A stretch of 42,951 bases of DNA from assembly GCF_030410135.1 (NCBI RefSeq), contig NZ_JAUGQQ010000014.1:1-42951 (forward strand), given 5' to 3'. Each line of letters starts with the position of its first letter. Positions within the stretch are counted from its first letter, which is position 1. Made by a program: the position numbers and the translations under genes. Positions 1-8,370 of this stretch are shown here, in pieces. Below the pieces are notes generated by a model, which worked only from the letters and a program-made list of their open reading frames with translations, had not been told where the DNA came from and did no database searches. This stretch comes from Aequorivita aurantiaca (lineage in GTDB: Bacteria > Bacteroidota > Bacteroidia > Flavobacteriales > Flavobacteriaceae).

Positions 1-3000
1 GACCTATCGGGTACTGAGATCGGCAACGATGACCAGACGGTGATCGAGCTTTGCCAGGAACCAGCCATCGCCATCGTTAAGACCGGTATTTTCAATGACG
101 AAAACCAGAACAATTGTTCAGATGTTGATGAGACAATCACTTATACCTTTACAGTAACAAACGAAGGAAACGTAAGCTTAAGTAACGTGAATGTAAGCGA
201 TCCGTTGATTGCTACTATAACGGGGCCCATTGGCGATACTGATAACGATGGTCAGCTGGATGTTACTGAAACGTGGATTTACACGGGAACATATATCATT
301 AATCAAGATGATATAGATTTAGGATCAGTGAAGAATCAAGCTACTGCAGAAGGTACAGCACCAGATGCGACAATAGTAACTGATCTTTCTGATGAAAGCA
401 GTGTTCTAGAAAATGATCCAACTATAATTGAGTTGTGTCAAAATCCAGCAATAGCCATTGTAAAAACAGGTATTTTCAATGATGAAAACCAGAACAATTG
501 TTCAGATGTTGATGAAACAATCACATATACATTTACCATAACCAATGAGGGTAATGTAAGTTTAAGATTTGTTGAAGTAAACGATCCGATGATTGCAATC
601 ATTACCGGTCCTACCGGAGATACTGATGCTGATGGAGAGTTAGATGTAACTGAAACTTGGACCTTTACTGGAATATATAATATTACCCAAGAGGATATTG
701 ATGCAGGTGAAGTGATAAATCAAGCCTCCGTAAAAGCACTTTCTCCAATGGACGAATTGGTTACTGATCTTTCGGATGAAAGTAGCGTTCTAGAAAATGA
801 TCCAACAATTATTGAGCTTTGTCAAGAACCAGCCATTGCAATAGTAAAAACTGGAATATTCAACGATGAAGATCAAAATGGTTGTTCAAACATTGATGAA
901 ACCATAAGCTATACATTTACAGTAACAAACGAGGGTAACGTTAGCCTTGGCAACGTATCTGTGACAGATCCTTTAATTGCTACCATAACTGGACCAACTG
1001 GTGATACAGATGGCGATGGTGAGCTTGATGTTACCGAAACTTGGATTTATACAGGTACTTATGCAATTTCTCAAAATGATATAGATGCGGGAGAAGTAAT
1101 TAACCAAGCAACTGCCACAGGTACTGCGCCAGATGCCACAATAGTTACAGATCTTTCTGATGAAAGTAGCGTACTTGAAAATGACCCTACAGTAATCGAG
1201 CTGTGTCAGAATCCAGTTATCGCGATTGTAAAATCAGGGACTTTCAATGATGAGAATCAAAATGGATGTTCAGATGTTGAGGAAACTATTTCCTATACAT
1301 TCACTGTTACGAATGAAGGTAACGTTAGTTTAAACAATGTAATGGTAACAGATCCATTAATCGCAACCATTGCGGGACCAACTGGTGATACGAATTCTGA
1401 TGGACAACTAGATGTAACTGAAACTTGGACTTACACCGGAGACTATGCTATAACACAAAGTGATATAGATGCAGGTGAAGTGATAAACCAGGCAACTGCA
1501 GAAGCTACTGCCCCGGATTCGACCATAGTAAGTGATCTTTCCGATGAAAGCAGTGTGTTAGAGAATGATCCAACGATAATAGATTTATGTCAAAATCCTG
1601 CAATTGCACTTATTAAAACTGGTATAGTTGAGGATACTAACGGTAATGGTTGTGCTGATGTTGATGAAACTATCACCTATACCTTCACTGTACTGAATCT
1701 TGGGAATGTTACACTTTCCGATGTGGCAATTACAGATCCTTTGGTAACTGTAAATGGAGGGCCAATAACAATGGCACCTGGAACGTCGGATGGAACAACC
1801 TTTACTGCATCCTATACAATTACGCAAGCGGATATCGATGCTGGATTTGTTGAGAATCAGGCTACCGTGACCGGTACCGATCCATCTGGTAACACAGTAA
1901 GCGATCTTTCCGACGACAACAGTGAATTGGAAGATGATCCAACAATAACTGAGCTTTGCCAAAACCCTGCTATAGCATTAATAAAAGTAGGGGTGCCGAG
2001 TGATGAAAATGGTAATGGTTGTGCCGATCTTGGAGAAACAATTGTATATAGCTTTAGAGTTAAAAACACAGGAAATGTGGCGTTGACAAATGTGTCAGTG
2101 ACGGATCCATTGGTTACTGTAATTGGAGGCCCTATCAATTTAGTTTCTGGTGAAGAAGATATCACAACGTTCTCTGCGGTATATACAATCACACAGTCTG
2201 ATGTAGATAATGGTTTCATTATTAATCAAGCTACTGTTGAAGGTACTAAACCAAATGGCGAACTAATTTCAGACCTTTCTGACGATAACAGTTATCTTGA
2301 AAATGATCCGACTATTACTGATCTGTGTGAAAACAATCCTTCAATCTCTCTTGAGAAAACGGGTGAATTTAATGACGAGGATGGTAACGGTTCAACAGAT
2401 GTAGGCGAAACAATATCCTATAATTTTGCAGTAACAAATACAGGAAATGTTACGCTTTACAATATAATGATTGCGGATCCTTTGCCAGGTATTGAAATTA
2501 CAGGAGGTCCAATAGCACAATTGGAGCCAGGAGAAACTGACAGTACAACCTTTACTGCAACCTATGTTATAACCCAACAAGATATTGACAATGGTGAAGT
2601 GGTAAACCAAGCCACCGTTACCGCTGAAGATGAGGACGGCACAGTTGTAACAGATGATTCTGATGATCCAACAGATCCAACCAACACTGACAACAATGGT
2701 GACGGTGAACCAGATGATCCTACCGTAATTGTACTGCCAGAAGTATTGGGCGCTACCTTTGAAATTTATAACGGTATAACTCCAAATGGAGATAATATGA
2801 ATGATTTCTTCTGGATAAAAGGTATTCACAACTATCCAAACAACAATGTGAAAATCTTTAACCGATGGGGTATTCTTGTATACGAAACGGATGGTTACGG
2901 TCAAGGTGATGACGACAGCATAAATACATTCAAAGGCGTTTCAGATGGAAGAGTAACCGTAGATAAAAACGAAGAGTTACCAACCGGAACCTATTTCTAC

Positions 3001-3069
3001 ATTCTAACATTCCAAGGTGAAAACCCTGGTAAGGACAGCTATAACGGATATTTATATATTAACAGATAG
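1..3069 (+). CDS. T9SS-exported repeat adhesin, 5' partial, type B sorting domain
   Basis: Large secreted surface protein, open at the left edge; frame 1 is already open at base 1, and the GTG at 40 is not a real start. It holds seven tandem DUF11/DUF7507-like beta-sandwich repeats, each opening with an (E/D)LC motif (codons at 46, 430, 814, 1198, 1582, 1951, 2320): four units of 128 residues, then units of about 123. Each unit has a DxNxNG-type acidic loop after the first strand; the first four carry a second DxDxDGxxDxxE loop, both resembling calcium-binding loops. From about 2750 the protein ends in a gliding-motility-associated C-terminal domain (NRWG, VYE, LPTGTYFY and a final YLYINR), the type B signal for type IX secretion. 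Likely an adhesin or surface filament; the ligand is unknown. It is followed by a PorP/SprF-family gene, as is common for type B cargo. Function beyond surface display is inference. Confidence 0.9.
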   Translation, partial: DLSGTEIGNDDQTVIELCQEPAIAIVKTGIFNDENQNNCSDVDETITYTFTVTNEGNVSLSNVNVSDPLIATITGPIGDTDNDGQLDVTETWIYTGTYIINQDDIDLGSVKNQATAEGTAPDATIVTDLSDESSVLENDPTIIELCQNPAIAIVKTGIFNDENQNNCSDVDETITYTFTITNEGNVSLRFVEVNDPMIAIITGPTGDTDADGELDVTETWTFTGIYNITQEDIDAGEVINQASVKALSPMDELVTDLSDESSVLENDPTIIELCQEPAIAIVKTGIFNDEDQNGCSNIDETISYTFTVTNEGNVSLGNVSVTDPLIATITGPTGDTDGDGELDVTETWIYTGTYAISQNDIDAGEVINQATATGTAPDATIVTDLSDESSVLENDPTVIELCQNPVIAIVKSGTFNDENQNGCSDVEETISYTFTVTNEGNVSLNNVMVTDPLIATIAGPTGDTNSDGQLDVTETWTYTGDYAITQSDIDAGEVINQATAEATAPDSTIVSDLSDESSVLENDPTIIDLCQNPAIALIKTGIVEDTNGNGCADVDETITYTFTVLNLGNVTLSDVAITDPLVTVNGGPITMAPGTSDGTTFTASYTITQADIDAGFVENQATVTGTDPSGNTVSDLSDDNSELEDDPTITELCQNPAIALIKVGVPSDENGNGCADLGETIVYSFRVKNTGNVALTNVSVTDPLVTVIGGPINLVSGEEDITTFSAVYTITQSDVDNGFIINQATVEGTKPNGELISDLSDDNSYLENDPTITDLCENNPSISLEKTGEFNDEDGNGSTDVGETISYNFAVTNTGNVTLYNIMIADPLPGIEITGGPIAQLEPGETDSTTFTATYVITQQDIDNGEVVNQATVTAEDEDGTVVTDDSDDPTDPTNTDNNGDGEPDDPTVIVLPEVLGATFEIYNGITPNGDNMNDFFWIKGIHNYPNNNVKIFNRWGILVYETDGYGQGDDDSINTFKGVSDGRVTVDKNEELPTGTYFYILTFQGENPGKDSYNGYLYINR

Positions 3070-3083
3070 AAAATCAAAAAAAT

Positions 3084-3109
3084 TCCTGGGAGGAAATTCC
3101 CTCCCAGGA
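3084..3109 (+). promoter_or_regulatory. Intergenic hairpin between adhesin and porP/sprF-like gene
   Basis: A perfect 10-bp GC-rich stem (3084-3093 with 3100-3109) and a 6-nt loop lie 14 nt after the adhesin stop codon. On the plus strand it is followed by TTAAAAT, a poor U-tract, so it looks like a partial terminator, attenuator or 3'-end-protecting structure in a shared transcript. On the minus strand it would be followed by a good U-tract, but no minus-strand gene ends here. Confidence 0.6.
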
Positions 3110-3124
3110 TTAAAATACATAACT

Positions 3125-4072
3125 ATGAAACACAGTTATCTAACACTACTAATTTTGATTTTACTTGGCACGTTTTCAAGTAAAGCGCAGCAGGATCCAC
3201 AGTACACACAGTATATGTACAATACGCAGGTGGTTAATCCGGCATATGCAGGAAATCGTGAAGCCTTAAGTTTTGGTTTGCTGTACAGAACCCAATGGGT
3301 AAATTTTGGAGATGGTGCTCCCAATACGGGAACATTCACTGTCAATTCCCCAGTAGCGGACAATATGGGCCTTGGTCTTTCAATTGTCAGCGACAGAATT
3401 GGACCTTCAGTGGAAACCAACTTTAATATTGATTATTCCTATAGTATTAATACCTCGGAAACGGGAAAACTATCTTTCGGGCTCAAGGCAGGTCTAGACA
3501 TTTTAGACTTGGACTTTTCCAAACTTAATCTCCCGCGCGATCTTTATAGCGATCCTTATTTTGATGAAAACAATATTGATAATAAGCTTCAGCCACAGAT
3601 AGGCGCAGGTATTTACTACAACACAGAGAAATTTTATGCAGGACTTTCAGTACCAAACTTCCTAACTACAAAACATTTTGATGAAAGCAGTATAGTGGAC
3701 ACTTCTGTAGAAACAACAGCTGCTGAGCGTATGCACTATTTCTTAATTGCGGGTTATGTATTTGATCTTAGCGATAATTTGAAATTTAAACCTGCTACTA
3801 TGTTCAAAATGGTGAGCGGTTCTCCGTTGCAGGCTGACGTTTCGGCAAATTTCCTACTTTACGATAAATTAACCCTGGGAGCTGCATACAGATGGAGCGC
3901 CGCTATGAGCGGTCTGGTTGGGTTTCAAGCAACTGATCAAATATTTATTGGTTTCGCTTATGATTATCAAACAACTGATATTGAAGCTTACAGTGATGGC
4001 TCCTATGAAATTATGCTTCGCTTTGAATTATTTAATAGACCGGAACGAGTGCTAACCCCGAGATTCTTCTAA
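3125..4072 (+). CDS. PorP/SprF family type IX secretion outer-membrane protein
   Basis: A 315-residue member of the PorP/SprF family. The frame is open from 3017, but the ATG at 3125 is followed directly by a signal peptide (hydrophobic core LTLLILILLG, cleavage near SKAQ), so 3125 is the start. The mature N-terminus has the family signature QDPQYTQYMYN...VNPAYAG, and the rest is alternating beta-strand sequence as expected of an outer-membrane beta-barrel. Known family members are needed for surface delivery of cargo with type B C-terminal domains, and SprF is encoded next to the adhesin SprB. Position right behind a type B adhesin and 11 bp before a PorE-like gene supports a dedicated export partner for that adhesin. 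It is not the core porP by context, because porK, porL, porM and porN are absent. Confidence 0.9.
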   Translation: MKHSYLTLLILILLGTFSSKAQQDPQYTQYMYNTQVVNPAYAGNREALSFGLLYRTQWVNFGDGAPNTGTFTVNSPVADNMGLGLSIVSDRIGPSVETNFNIDYSYSINTSETGKLSFGLKAGLDILDLDFSKLNLPRDLYSDPYFDENNIDNKLQPQIGAGIYYNTEKFYAGLSVPNFLTTKHFDESSIVDTSVETTAAERMHYFLIAGYVFDLSDNLKFKPATMFKMVSGSPLQADVSANFLLYDKLTLGAAYRWSAAMSGLVGFQATDQIFIGFAYDYQTTDIEAYSDGSYEIMLRFELFNRPERVLTPRFF

Positions 4073-4083
4073 AAATCAAAACT

Positions 4084-6024
4084 ATGAATACAATAGTACG
4101 CAACATATTACTATTCGCCTTAGTGGTTTTTACTGCAGGCAGTACCTTTTCTCAGCAGAAGGATATTAAAAAAGCAAACAAAGAGTTTGATAAATATGCC
4201 TATATAGATGCTCGAGAAATCTATTTAAAGGTAGTAGCCGATGGTTATGAATCAGCCGAAATTTTCAAAAAATTAGGAGATACCTATTACTTTAATGGCG
4301 ACTATACCAATGCAGGCGTTTGGTATGATAAACTAGTAAAACAATTTCCCGATCAAATGGAGCCGGAATACTATTATCGAGCTGCACAATCATTAAAAAG
4401 TTTGGGCAAATTCGAAGAATCTGACGCACTTTTGAAGAACTTTGTGGCAAATGGCGGAACAGGGTTGGTAATCATATCTTACGATGATGACTCTGATTAT
4501 TTAAAGAGTACTGTTTTTAAAACCAGGGATTTTGTAATAGATAAGGTGAGCATAAATTCCTCCACTTCTGATTTCGGTCCAACGTTTTACGGAAATAATA
4601 AATTAGTATACGCCTCGGCTGGAAATTCAACGGGTACAAAGATTAATGAATGGACTCAAGAACCCTATTTGGACCTATTTATAGCGGAGAGAGCTGCAAA
4701 CGGAGAACTCAGCAATCCAATGAGAATTGGCGGGGATATAAATACTGAATATAACGAATCGACAGCTACTTTTTCCAAAGATGGCAATACGGTTTATTTC
4801 ACAAGAAATACATATTTAGATGGTAAAAAAGGTCTTGACAAATCAAAAAAGTATAAAACTTTACGATTAACCCTTTATAAGGCAACCAAAACTGGAGATC
4901 AAAATTGGTCCAACATTGTGGAACTTCCCTTTAATGATAAGGAATTCTCCATTGCCCATCCTGCTCTCAGTCCCGATGAAAAACGATTGTATTTTTCTTC
5001 CGATATGCCTGGTACTATCGGTATGTCCGATCTATGGTATGTTGAAATCCTTGGAAATAATAATTATAGTGCGCCAGTAAATTTGGGACCTAGCATAAAC
5101 ACTGTGGCACGGGAATCCTTTCCTTTTATTAGCGAAAATAATAACCTTTATTTTTCCAGTGACGGTCGCTCAGGCTTAGGCGGATATGATATTTTCGTAA
5201 CTCCTCTTGATAAGGAAGGTAACCCCGGCTCTATCACAAATTTGGGTGCTCCAACAAACAGTGCCAAGGACGATTTCGGTTTCATTATAAATGAAAATGA
5301 TCGTATTGGCTATCTTTCATCAAATAGAGGAGGGGATAGAGGCAGTGTTGATGACGATATCTACTTAGTAAAGGAAATCTGTTCCATAACAATTAAAGGA
5401 AGAGTTTTCGATGAGGAAACAAATGATCCTTTGCCAGGAGCAACCGTTTCCTTACTGGATGAAAATAACCAATTGGTGAGCCAGACTACTGCGCAAAATG
5501 ATGGAACCTACAGTTTCGTTGGGGATTGTGATACACAATACACGGTGAGAGGGATTAAAGAAGGTTACAATCCTTATGAAAAAATGATACAAACCCCGCT
5601 GCTTTCAGGAGTTATTGATGTTCCACTTCCTCTGAAACGCATCGGACCATGTCCGCCGAATGATTTGGGATGCAAACTGAACCTGCAACCAATCTATTTT
5701 GATTTTGATAAATCAAACATTCGTCCTGACGCTGAAATTGAACTGGCGAAAATCCTTGCCGCAATGCGAGAGTATAAAGAATTGGTAATTCACATTGAAT
5801 CCCATACAGATTCTCGAGGCAATGACAGTTACAACAAGGCTCTATCGGAAAGACGAGCACAATCCACACTTAAATGGCTTGTTGGAAAAGGTATTGATGC
5901 TAGCAGGCTAACCGCTCGTGGATATGGCGAATCACAACTCGTAAACCAATGTACAAACGGAGTGCCGTGTACAGCAGAAGAACATCAACTTAATAGACGA
6001 TCGATGTTTATTATTAAAGATTAA
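4084..6024 (+). CDS. TPR-propeller-OmpA family protein (PorE-like)
   Basis: A 646-residue periplasmic or envelope protein. In order: signal peptide (1 to about 24, ending TFSQQ, with no lipobox cysteine), TPR-like helices (about 25-130), PD40/WD40-like beta-propeller blades with SPDEKRLYFSS-type motifs (about 155-430), a carboxypeptidase-regulatory-like beta-sandwich (about 432-515), and an OmpA C-terminal peptidoglycan-binding domain (about 535-646, with YFDFDKSNI and the SHTDSRG...LSERRAQS core). This is the domain order of Porphyromonas PorE, which ties the T9SS to peptidoglycan; unlike PorE it lacks an obvious lipidation site. Coupled to the PorP/SprF gene by an 11-bp gap, it probably anchors that export unit to the cell wall. 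A terminator follows at 6045. The paralogue's exact role is inferred. Confidence 0.88.
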   Translation: MNTIVRNILLFALVVFTAGSTFSQQKDIKKANKEFDKYAYIDAREIYLKVVADGYESAEIFKKLGDTYYFNGDYTNAGVWYDKLVKQFPDQMEPEYYYRAAQSLKSLGKFEESDALLKNFVANGGTGLVIISYDDDSDYLKSTVFKTRDFVIDKVSINSSTSDFGPTFYGNNKLVYASAGNSTGTKINEWTQEPYLDLFIAERAANGELSNPMRIGGDINTEYNESTATFSKDGNTVYFTRNTYLDGKKGLDKSKKYKTLRLTLYKATKTGDQNWSNIVELPFNDKEFSIAHPALSPDEKRLYFSSDMPGTIGMSDLWYVEILGNNNYSAPVNLGPSINTVARESFPFISENNNLYFSSDGRSGLGGYDIFVTPLDKEGNPGSITNLGAPTNSAKDDFGFIINENDRIGYLSSNRGGDRGSVDDDIYLVKEICSITIKGRVFDEETNDPLPGATVSLLDENNQLVSQTTAQNDGTYSFVGDCDTQYTVRGIKEGYNPYEKMIQTPLLSGVIDVPLPLKRIGPCPPNDLGCKLNLQPIYFDFDKSNIRPDAEIELAKILAAMREYKELVIHIESHTDSRGNDSYNKALSERRAQSTLKWLVGKGIDASRLTARGYGESQLVNQCTNGVPCTAEEHQLNRRSMFIIKD

Positions 6025-6044
6025 ATTAACCAAGTTTAATTATG

Positions 6045-6080
6045 AAAAAGTGCTCAATACTTGCTATTGAGCGCTTTTTG
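6045..6080 (+). terminator. Intrinsic terminator after the PorE-like gene
   Basis: A 15-bp stem (6045-6059 with 6065-6079, one G-U pair) with a 5-nt loop; its 3' arm ends in five T. It closes the adhesin/PorP/OmpA unit before the idi promoter. Confidence 0.85.
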
Positions 6081-6104
6081 CTTTTAAAACATCTTCCCTT
6101 TTTG

Positions 6105-6112
6105 TACTTTTG
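6105..6112 (+). promoter_or_regulatory. Bacteroidetes -7 box (TACTTTTG) for the idi operon
   Basis: Matches the TAnnTTTG consensus of the Bacteroidota primary sigma factor and lies 20 bp before the idi ATG; a TTTTTG at 6075-6080 could be the -33 element. A 10-bp palindrome, TTTGGCCAAA (6109-6118), overlaps the box. Confidence 0.6.
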
Positions 6113-6131
6113 GCCAAAGGCAATTTAAGAA

Positions 6132-6650
6132 ATGATAGAAGAAAAAGTTATTCTCGTAAATGAAAAGGACGAGCCATTAGGGCTAATGCCAAAACAGGAA
6201 GCCCACGAAAAAGGAGTGCTCCACAGAGCCTTTTCGATTTTTGTTTTTAATGATAAAAACGAGCTCATGCTTCAACAACGGGCACTGCACAAATATCATT
6301 CTCCGGGACTTTGGACAAACACTTGTTGCAGTCACCAACGCGATGGCGAAACTTCTATAGAGGCCGGAAAAAGAAGGCTTTGGGAAGAAATGGGATTTGT
6401 TACCGATATTAAAGAAACCACCACATTTATTTATAAGGCGCCTTTTGATAATGGCCTCACAGAACATGAACTTGACCATATTTTGGTGGGAAATTTTGAA
6501 GGAGAGCCCAATATTAATAAAGACGAAGTAGCAAACTGGAAATGGATGGGGATTGAGGAAGTAAAGAAAGACATTCAAATTAATCCCGAAATTTACACTG
6601 CTTGGTTCAAAATAATATTTGATAAATTTTACCAACACTTACTGGTATGA
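6132..6650 (+). CDS. idi: Isopentenyl-diphosphate delta-isomerase, type 1
   Basis: Interconverts isopentenyl and dimethylallyl diphosphate for isoprenoid synthesis (quinone side chains, carotenoids, undecaprenyl phosphate). 172 residues, close to the usual length. The Nudix-like fold is visible, with LMLQQRA, the active-site cysteine segment GLWTNTCCSH, the Nudix-box-like AGKRRLWEEMGF and the glutamate segment TEHELDH. It is the first gene after a TACTTTTG promoter box; its stop overlaps the next start (ATGA), so translation is probably coupled. Confidence 0.95.
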   Translation: MIEEKVILVNEKDEPLGLMPKQEAHEKGVLHRAFSIFVFNDKNELMLQQRALHKYHSPGLWTNTCCSHQRDGETSIEAGKRRLWEEMGFVTDIKETTTFIYKAPFDNGLTEHELDHILVGNFEGEPNINKDEVANWKWMGIEEVKKDIQINPEIYTAWFKIIFDKFYQHLLV

Positions 6651-7057
6651 GCTTAACCGTATACAGAAAAGCCCACTTTAATGCCGCGCACAGGCTTTTT
6701 AGAAAGGAGTGGAATGACGCCAAAAATTTTGAGGTGTTTGGCAAATGCAGCAATCCCAATTATCACGGTCATAATTATGAATTGGAAGTTGGCATAACCG
6801 GCAAGATAGATCCCGCAACTGGGTTTTTGATGGATTTAAAAATTTTAAATCGAATAATTGAAGAGGAAGTTGAAACTGCCTTCGACCATAAAAATTTAAA
6901 TATTGAAGTTCCCGAATTTGAAAACCTCAACCCGACAGTCGAAAATATTGCAATCGTTATTTGGAACAAAATACGGTTACGAATCGATTCTCAATTCGAT
7001 ATTTCCATAAAACTTTATGAAACCCCCCGCAATTTTGTTGTGTATAGCGGCCAATGA
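6647..7057 (+). CDS. queD: 6-carboxytetrahydropterin synthase / PTPS family (QueD-like)
   Basis: 136-residue tunnel-fold enzyme converting dihydroneopterin triphosphate, either to 6-carboxytetrahydropterin (queuosine route) or 6-pyruvoyltetrahydropterin. Zinc histidines are visible in FNAAHRL and YHGHNY, with the catalytic cysteine in FGKCSNPN, a DHKNLN segment, PTVENIA, and the C-terminal YETPRN glutamate. The ATG overlaps the idi stop by 4 bp and its own stop overlaps the manA start by 4 bp. No other que gene is in the window, so QueD versus pterin synthase cannot be separated here; the symbol is the more usual assignment in bacteria. Confidence 0.88.
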   Translation: MSLTVYRKAHFNAAHRLFRKEWNDAKNFEVFGKCSNPNYHGHNYELEVGITGKIDPATGFLMDLKILNRIIEEEVETAFDHKNLNIEVPEFENLNPTVENIAIVIWNKIRLRIDSQFDISIKLYETPRNFVVYSGQ

Positions 7058-8034
7058 TGATTAAAGATTCCCCTTTATATCCGCTAAAGTTTGAACCCAT
7101 TTTAAAACAAAAAGTTTGGGGAGGCAAAAAGTTAAAAGTTCACTTCAACAAAAACTCAGAGGAAAACATTGGCGAAAGTTGGGAACTTTCGGGAGTTGAT
7201 GAAAATGTTTCCATAGTTGCCAACGGTCCACTTAAGGGTAAAACTATCAATTGGCTTTTAGAAAATTATAATGAAAAATTGGTAGGCGAGAAAACTTTTA
7301 AAAATTTCGGAAACAAATTTCCATTGCTTTTCAAATTTATTGATGCCCATGAAGATCTTTCCGTCCAAGTTCATCCCGATGATTTATTGGCAAAAAAAAG
7401 ACATAATTCCTTCGGTAAAACAGAAATGTGGTACATTCTTGAAGTAGAAGAAAATGGGCGACTTATATTGGGTTTTAATCAAAAAATGACCAAGCAAATC
7501 TATTTGGACGCACTGTCCGAAAACAGGATCACGGACTTTCTGAAATCTGAAGAGGTTAAAAAGGGTGATGCGTTTATTTTAAAACCTGGAACGGTTCACG
7601 CCATTGGCGCCGGTGTTCTGCTTGCGGAAATTCAGCAAACCTCGGACATTACTTATAGAATTTATGATTGGCAAAGATTAGACACAAATGGTCAATTAAG
7701 ATCCTTACATACTGATCTTGCTTTGGAAGCTTTAAATTTTGGTCCTTCCAACGCGCGAATTCATTATGAGGATAGCAATGATAACCCAGCATTCATTGGA
7801 AAAACCGAATTTTTTAGTGTAAATAAACTTAACCTATCAAAAAACCATGTGCGGAATTTGGAACAAATACCTTCCTTTACGGTCTACATGTGCATAGCGG
7901 GAGCCGCTATGATTGAAACTGAAAATTATTCGGAAAGAATAAATAAAGGGGAAACCATTTTAGTTCCGGCTCAATTGTCTGAAATAAAATTTATTACGAA
8001 CTCCGCCAGCTTTTTGGAAGTGTACATTCCGTAA
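7054..8034 (+). CDS. manA: Mannose-6-phosphate isomerase, class I
   Basis: Interconverts fructose 6-phosphate and mannose 6-phosphate, feeding GDP-mannose and surface glycan synthesis. 326 residues, the short bacterial form. Zinc-site motifs of the cupin-type PMI are present: VQVHPDD, KTEMWYI, and GTVHAIGAGVLLAEIQQ followed by TYRIYDW. It is the third gene of the idi operon through a 4-bp ATGA overlap; a second ATG at 7057 could also serve. Neighbours share no pathway with it, so the operon looks like a conserved housekeeping arrangement. Confidence 0.94.
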   Translation: MMIKDSPLYPLKFEPILKQKVWGGKKLKVHFNKNSEENIGESWELSGVDENVSIVANGPLKGKTINWLLENYNEKLVGEKTFKNFGNKFPLLFKFIDAHEDLSVQVHPDDLLAKKRHNSFGKTEMWYILEVEENGRLILGFNQKMTKQIYLDALSENRITDFLKSEEVKKGDAFILKPGTVHAIGAGVLLAEIQQTSDITYRIYDWQRLDTNGQLRSLHTDLALEALNFGPSNARIHYEDSNDNPAFIGKTEFFSVNKLNLSKNHVRNLEQIPSFTVYMCIAGAAMIETENYSERINKGETILVPAQLSEIKFITNSASFLEVYIP

Positions 8035-8041
8035 ATGTTTG

Positions 8042-8049
8042 TACCTTTG
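8042..8049 (+). promoter_or_regulatory. -7 box (TACCTTTG) for the 88-aa protein gene
   Basis: A TAnnTTTG match starting 8 bp after the manA stop and 55 bp before the next ATG. A TTTTGG at 8012-8017 is a possible -33 element. Confidence 0.6.
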
Positions 8050-8103
8050 GCCGATTTTATAAATCATTATAAAAGAAAACAATTAATTATTTAAAAAATA
8101 AGA

Positions 8104-8370
8104 ATGGCAAACGTTAGAAATTTAAAAAAGGATATCAACTATGTTTTGGGCGATATTATTGAAGCAGTTTATATCTGGGAATTGACCAATGCAGATAAAG
8201 ACAATAAAAAAGCGGAAGCAATTATCGAGGAGGCGATTACAACTTTTGATGAATTGATTACAAAAGTGAACCAGAAAGATGTTGAAAATAAAAAGAAGCA
8301 TTTCAAAGCTGTAAATATGGAGCTTGAAGAACGCGGCAGGAATCTAATTGATAAAATTAATTCCCTATAA
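8104..8370 (+). CDS. Small conserved-type helical protein, function unknown
   Basis: 88 residues, highly charged and almost entirely helix-forming, without signal peptide, membrane segment or cysteines. It begins MANVRNLKKDINYVLGDII and contains long Lys/Glu-rich helices, which suggests a small cytosolic coiled-coil protein. I do not recognise a characterised family. It has its own promoter box at 8042 and a 14-bp-stem terminator at 8399-8443 lying inside the convergent downstream gene, so it is probably transcribed as a short single-gene mRNA. Its stop overlaps the stop of the minus-strand gene by 6 bp. Confidence 0.8.
   Translation: MANVRNLKKDINYVLGDIIEAVYIWELTNADKDNKKAEAIIEEAITTFDELITKVNQKDVENKKKHFKAVNMELEERGRNLIDKINSL

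Noticed and set aside
46-2740. Regularly spaced repeats that could suggest a CRISPR or satellite array
   Set aside because: The periods (384 and 369 bases) are multiples of three and code for in-frame protein domains; there are no short identical repeats with unique spacers.
1585-2904. Long open frames on the minus strand of the adhesin gene
   Set aside because: They are antisense shadows produced by the repetitive coding sequence, rich in Cys, Ile and Tyr, and repeat with the same period as the gene.
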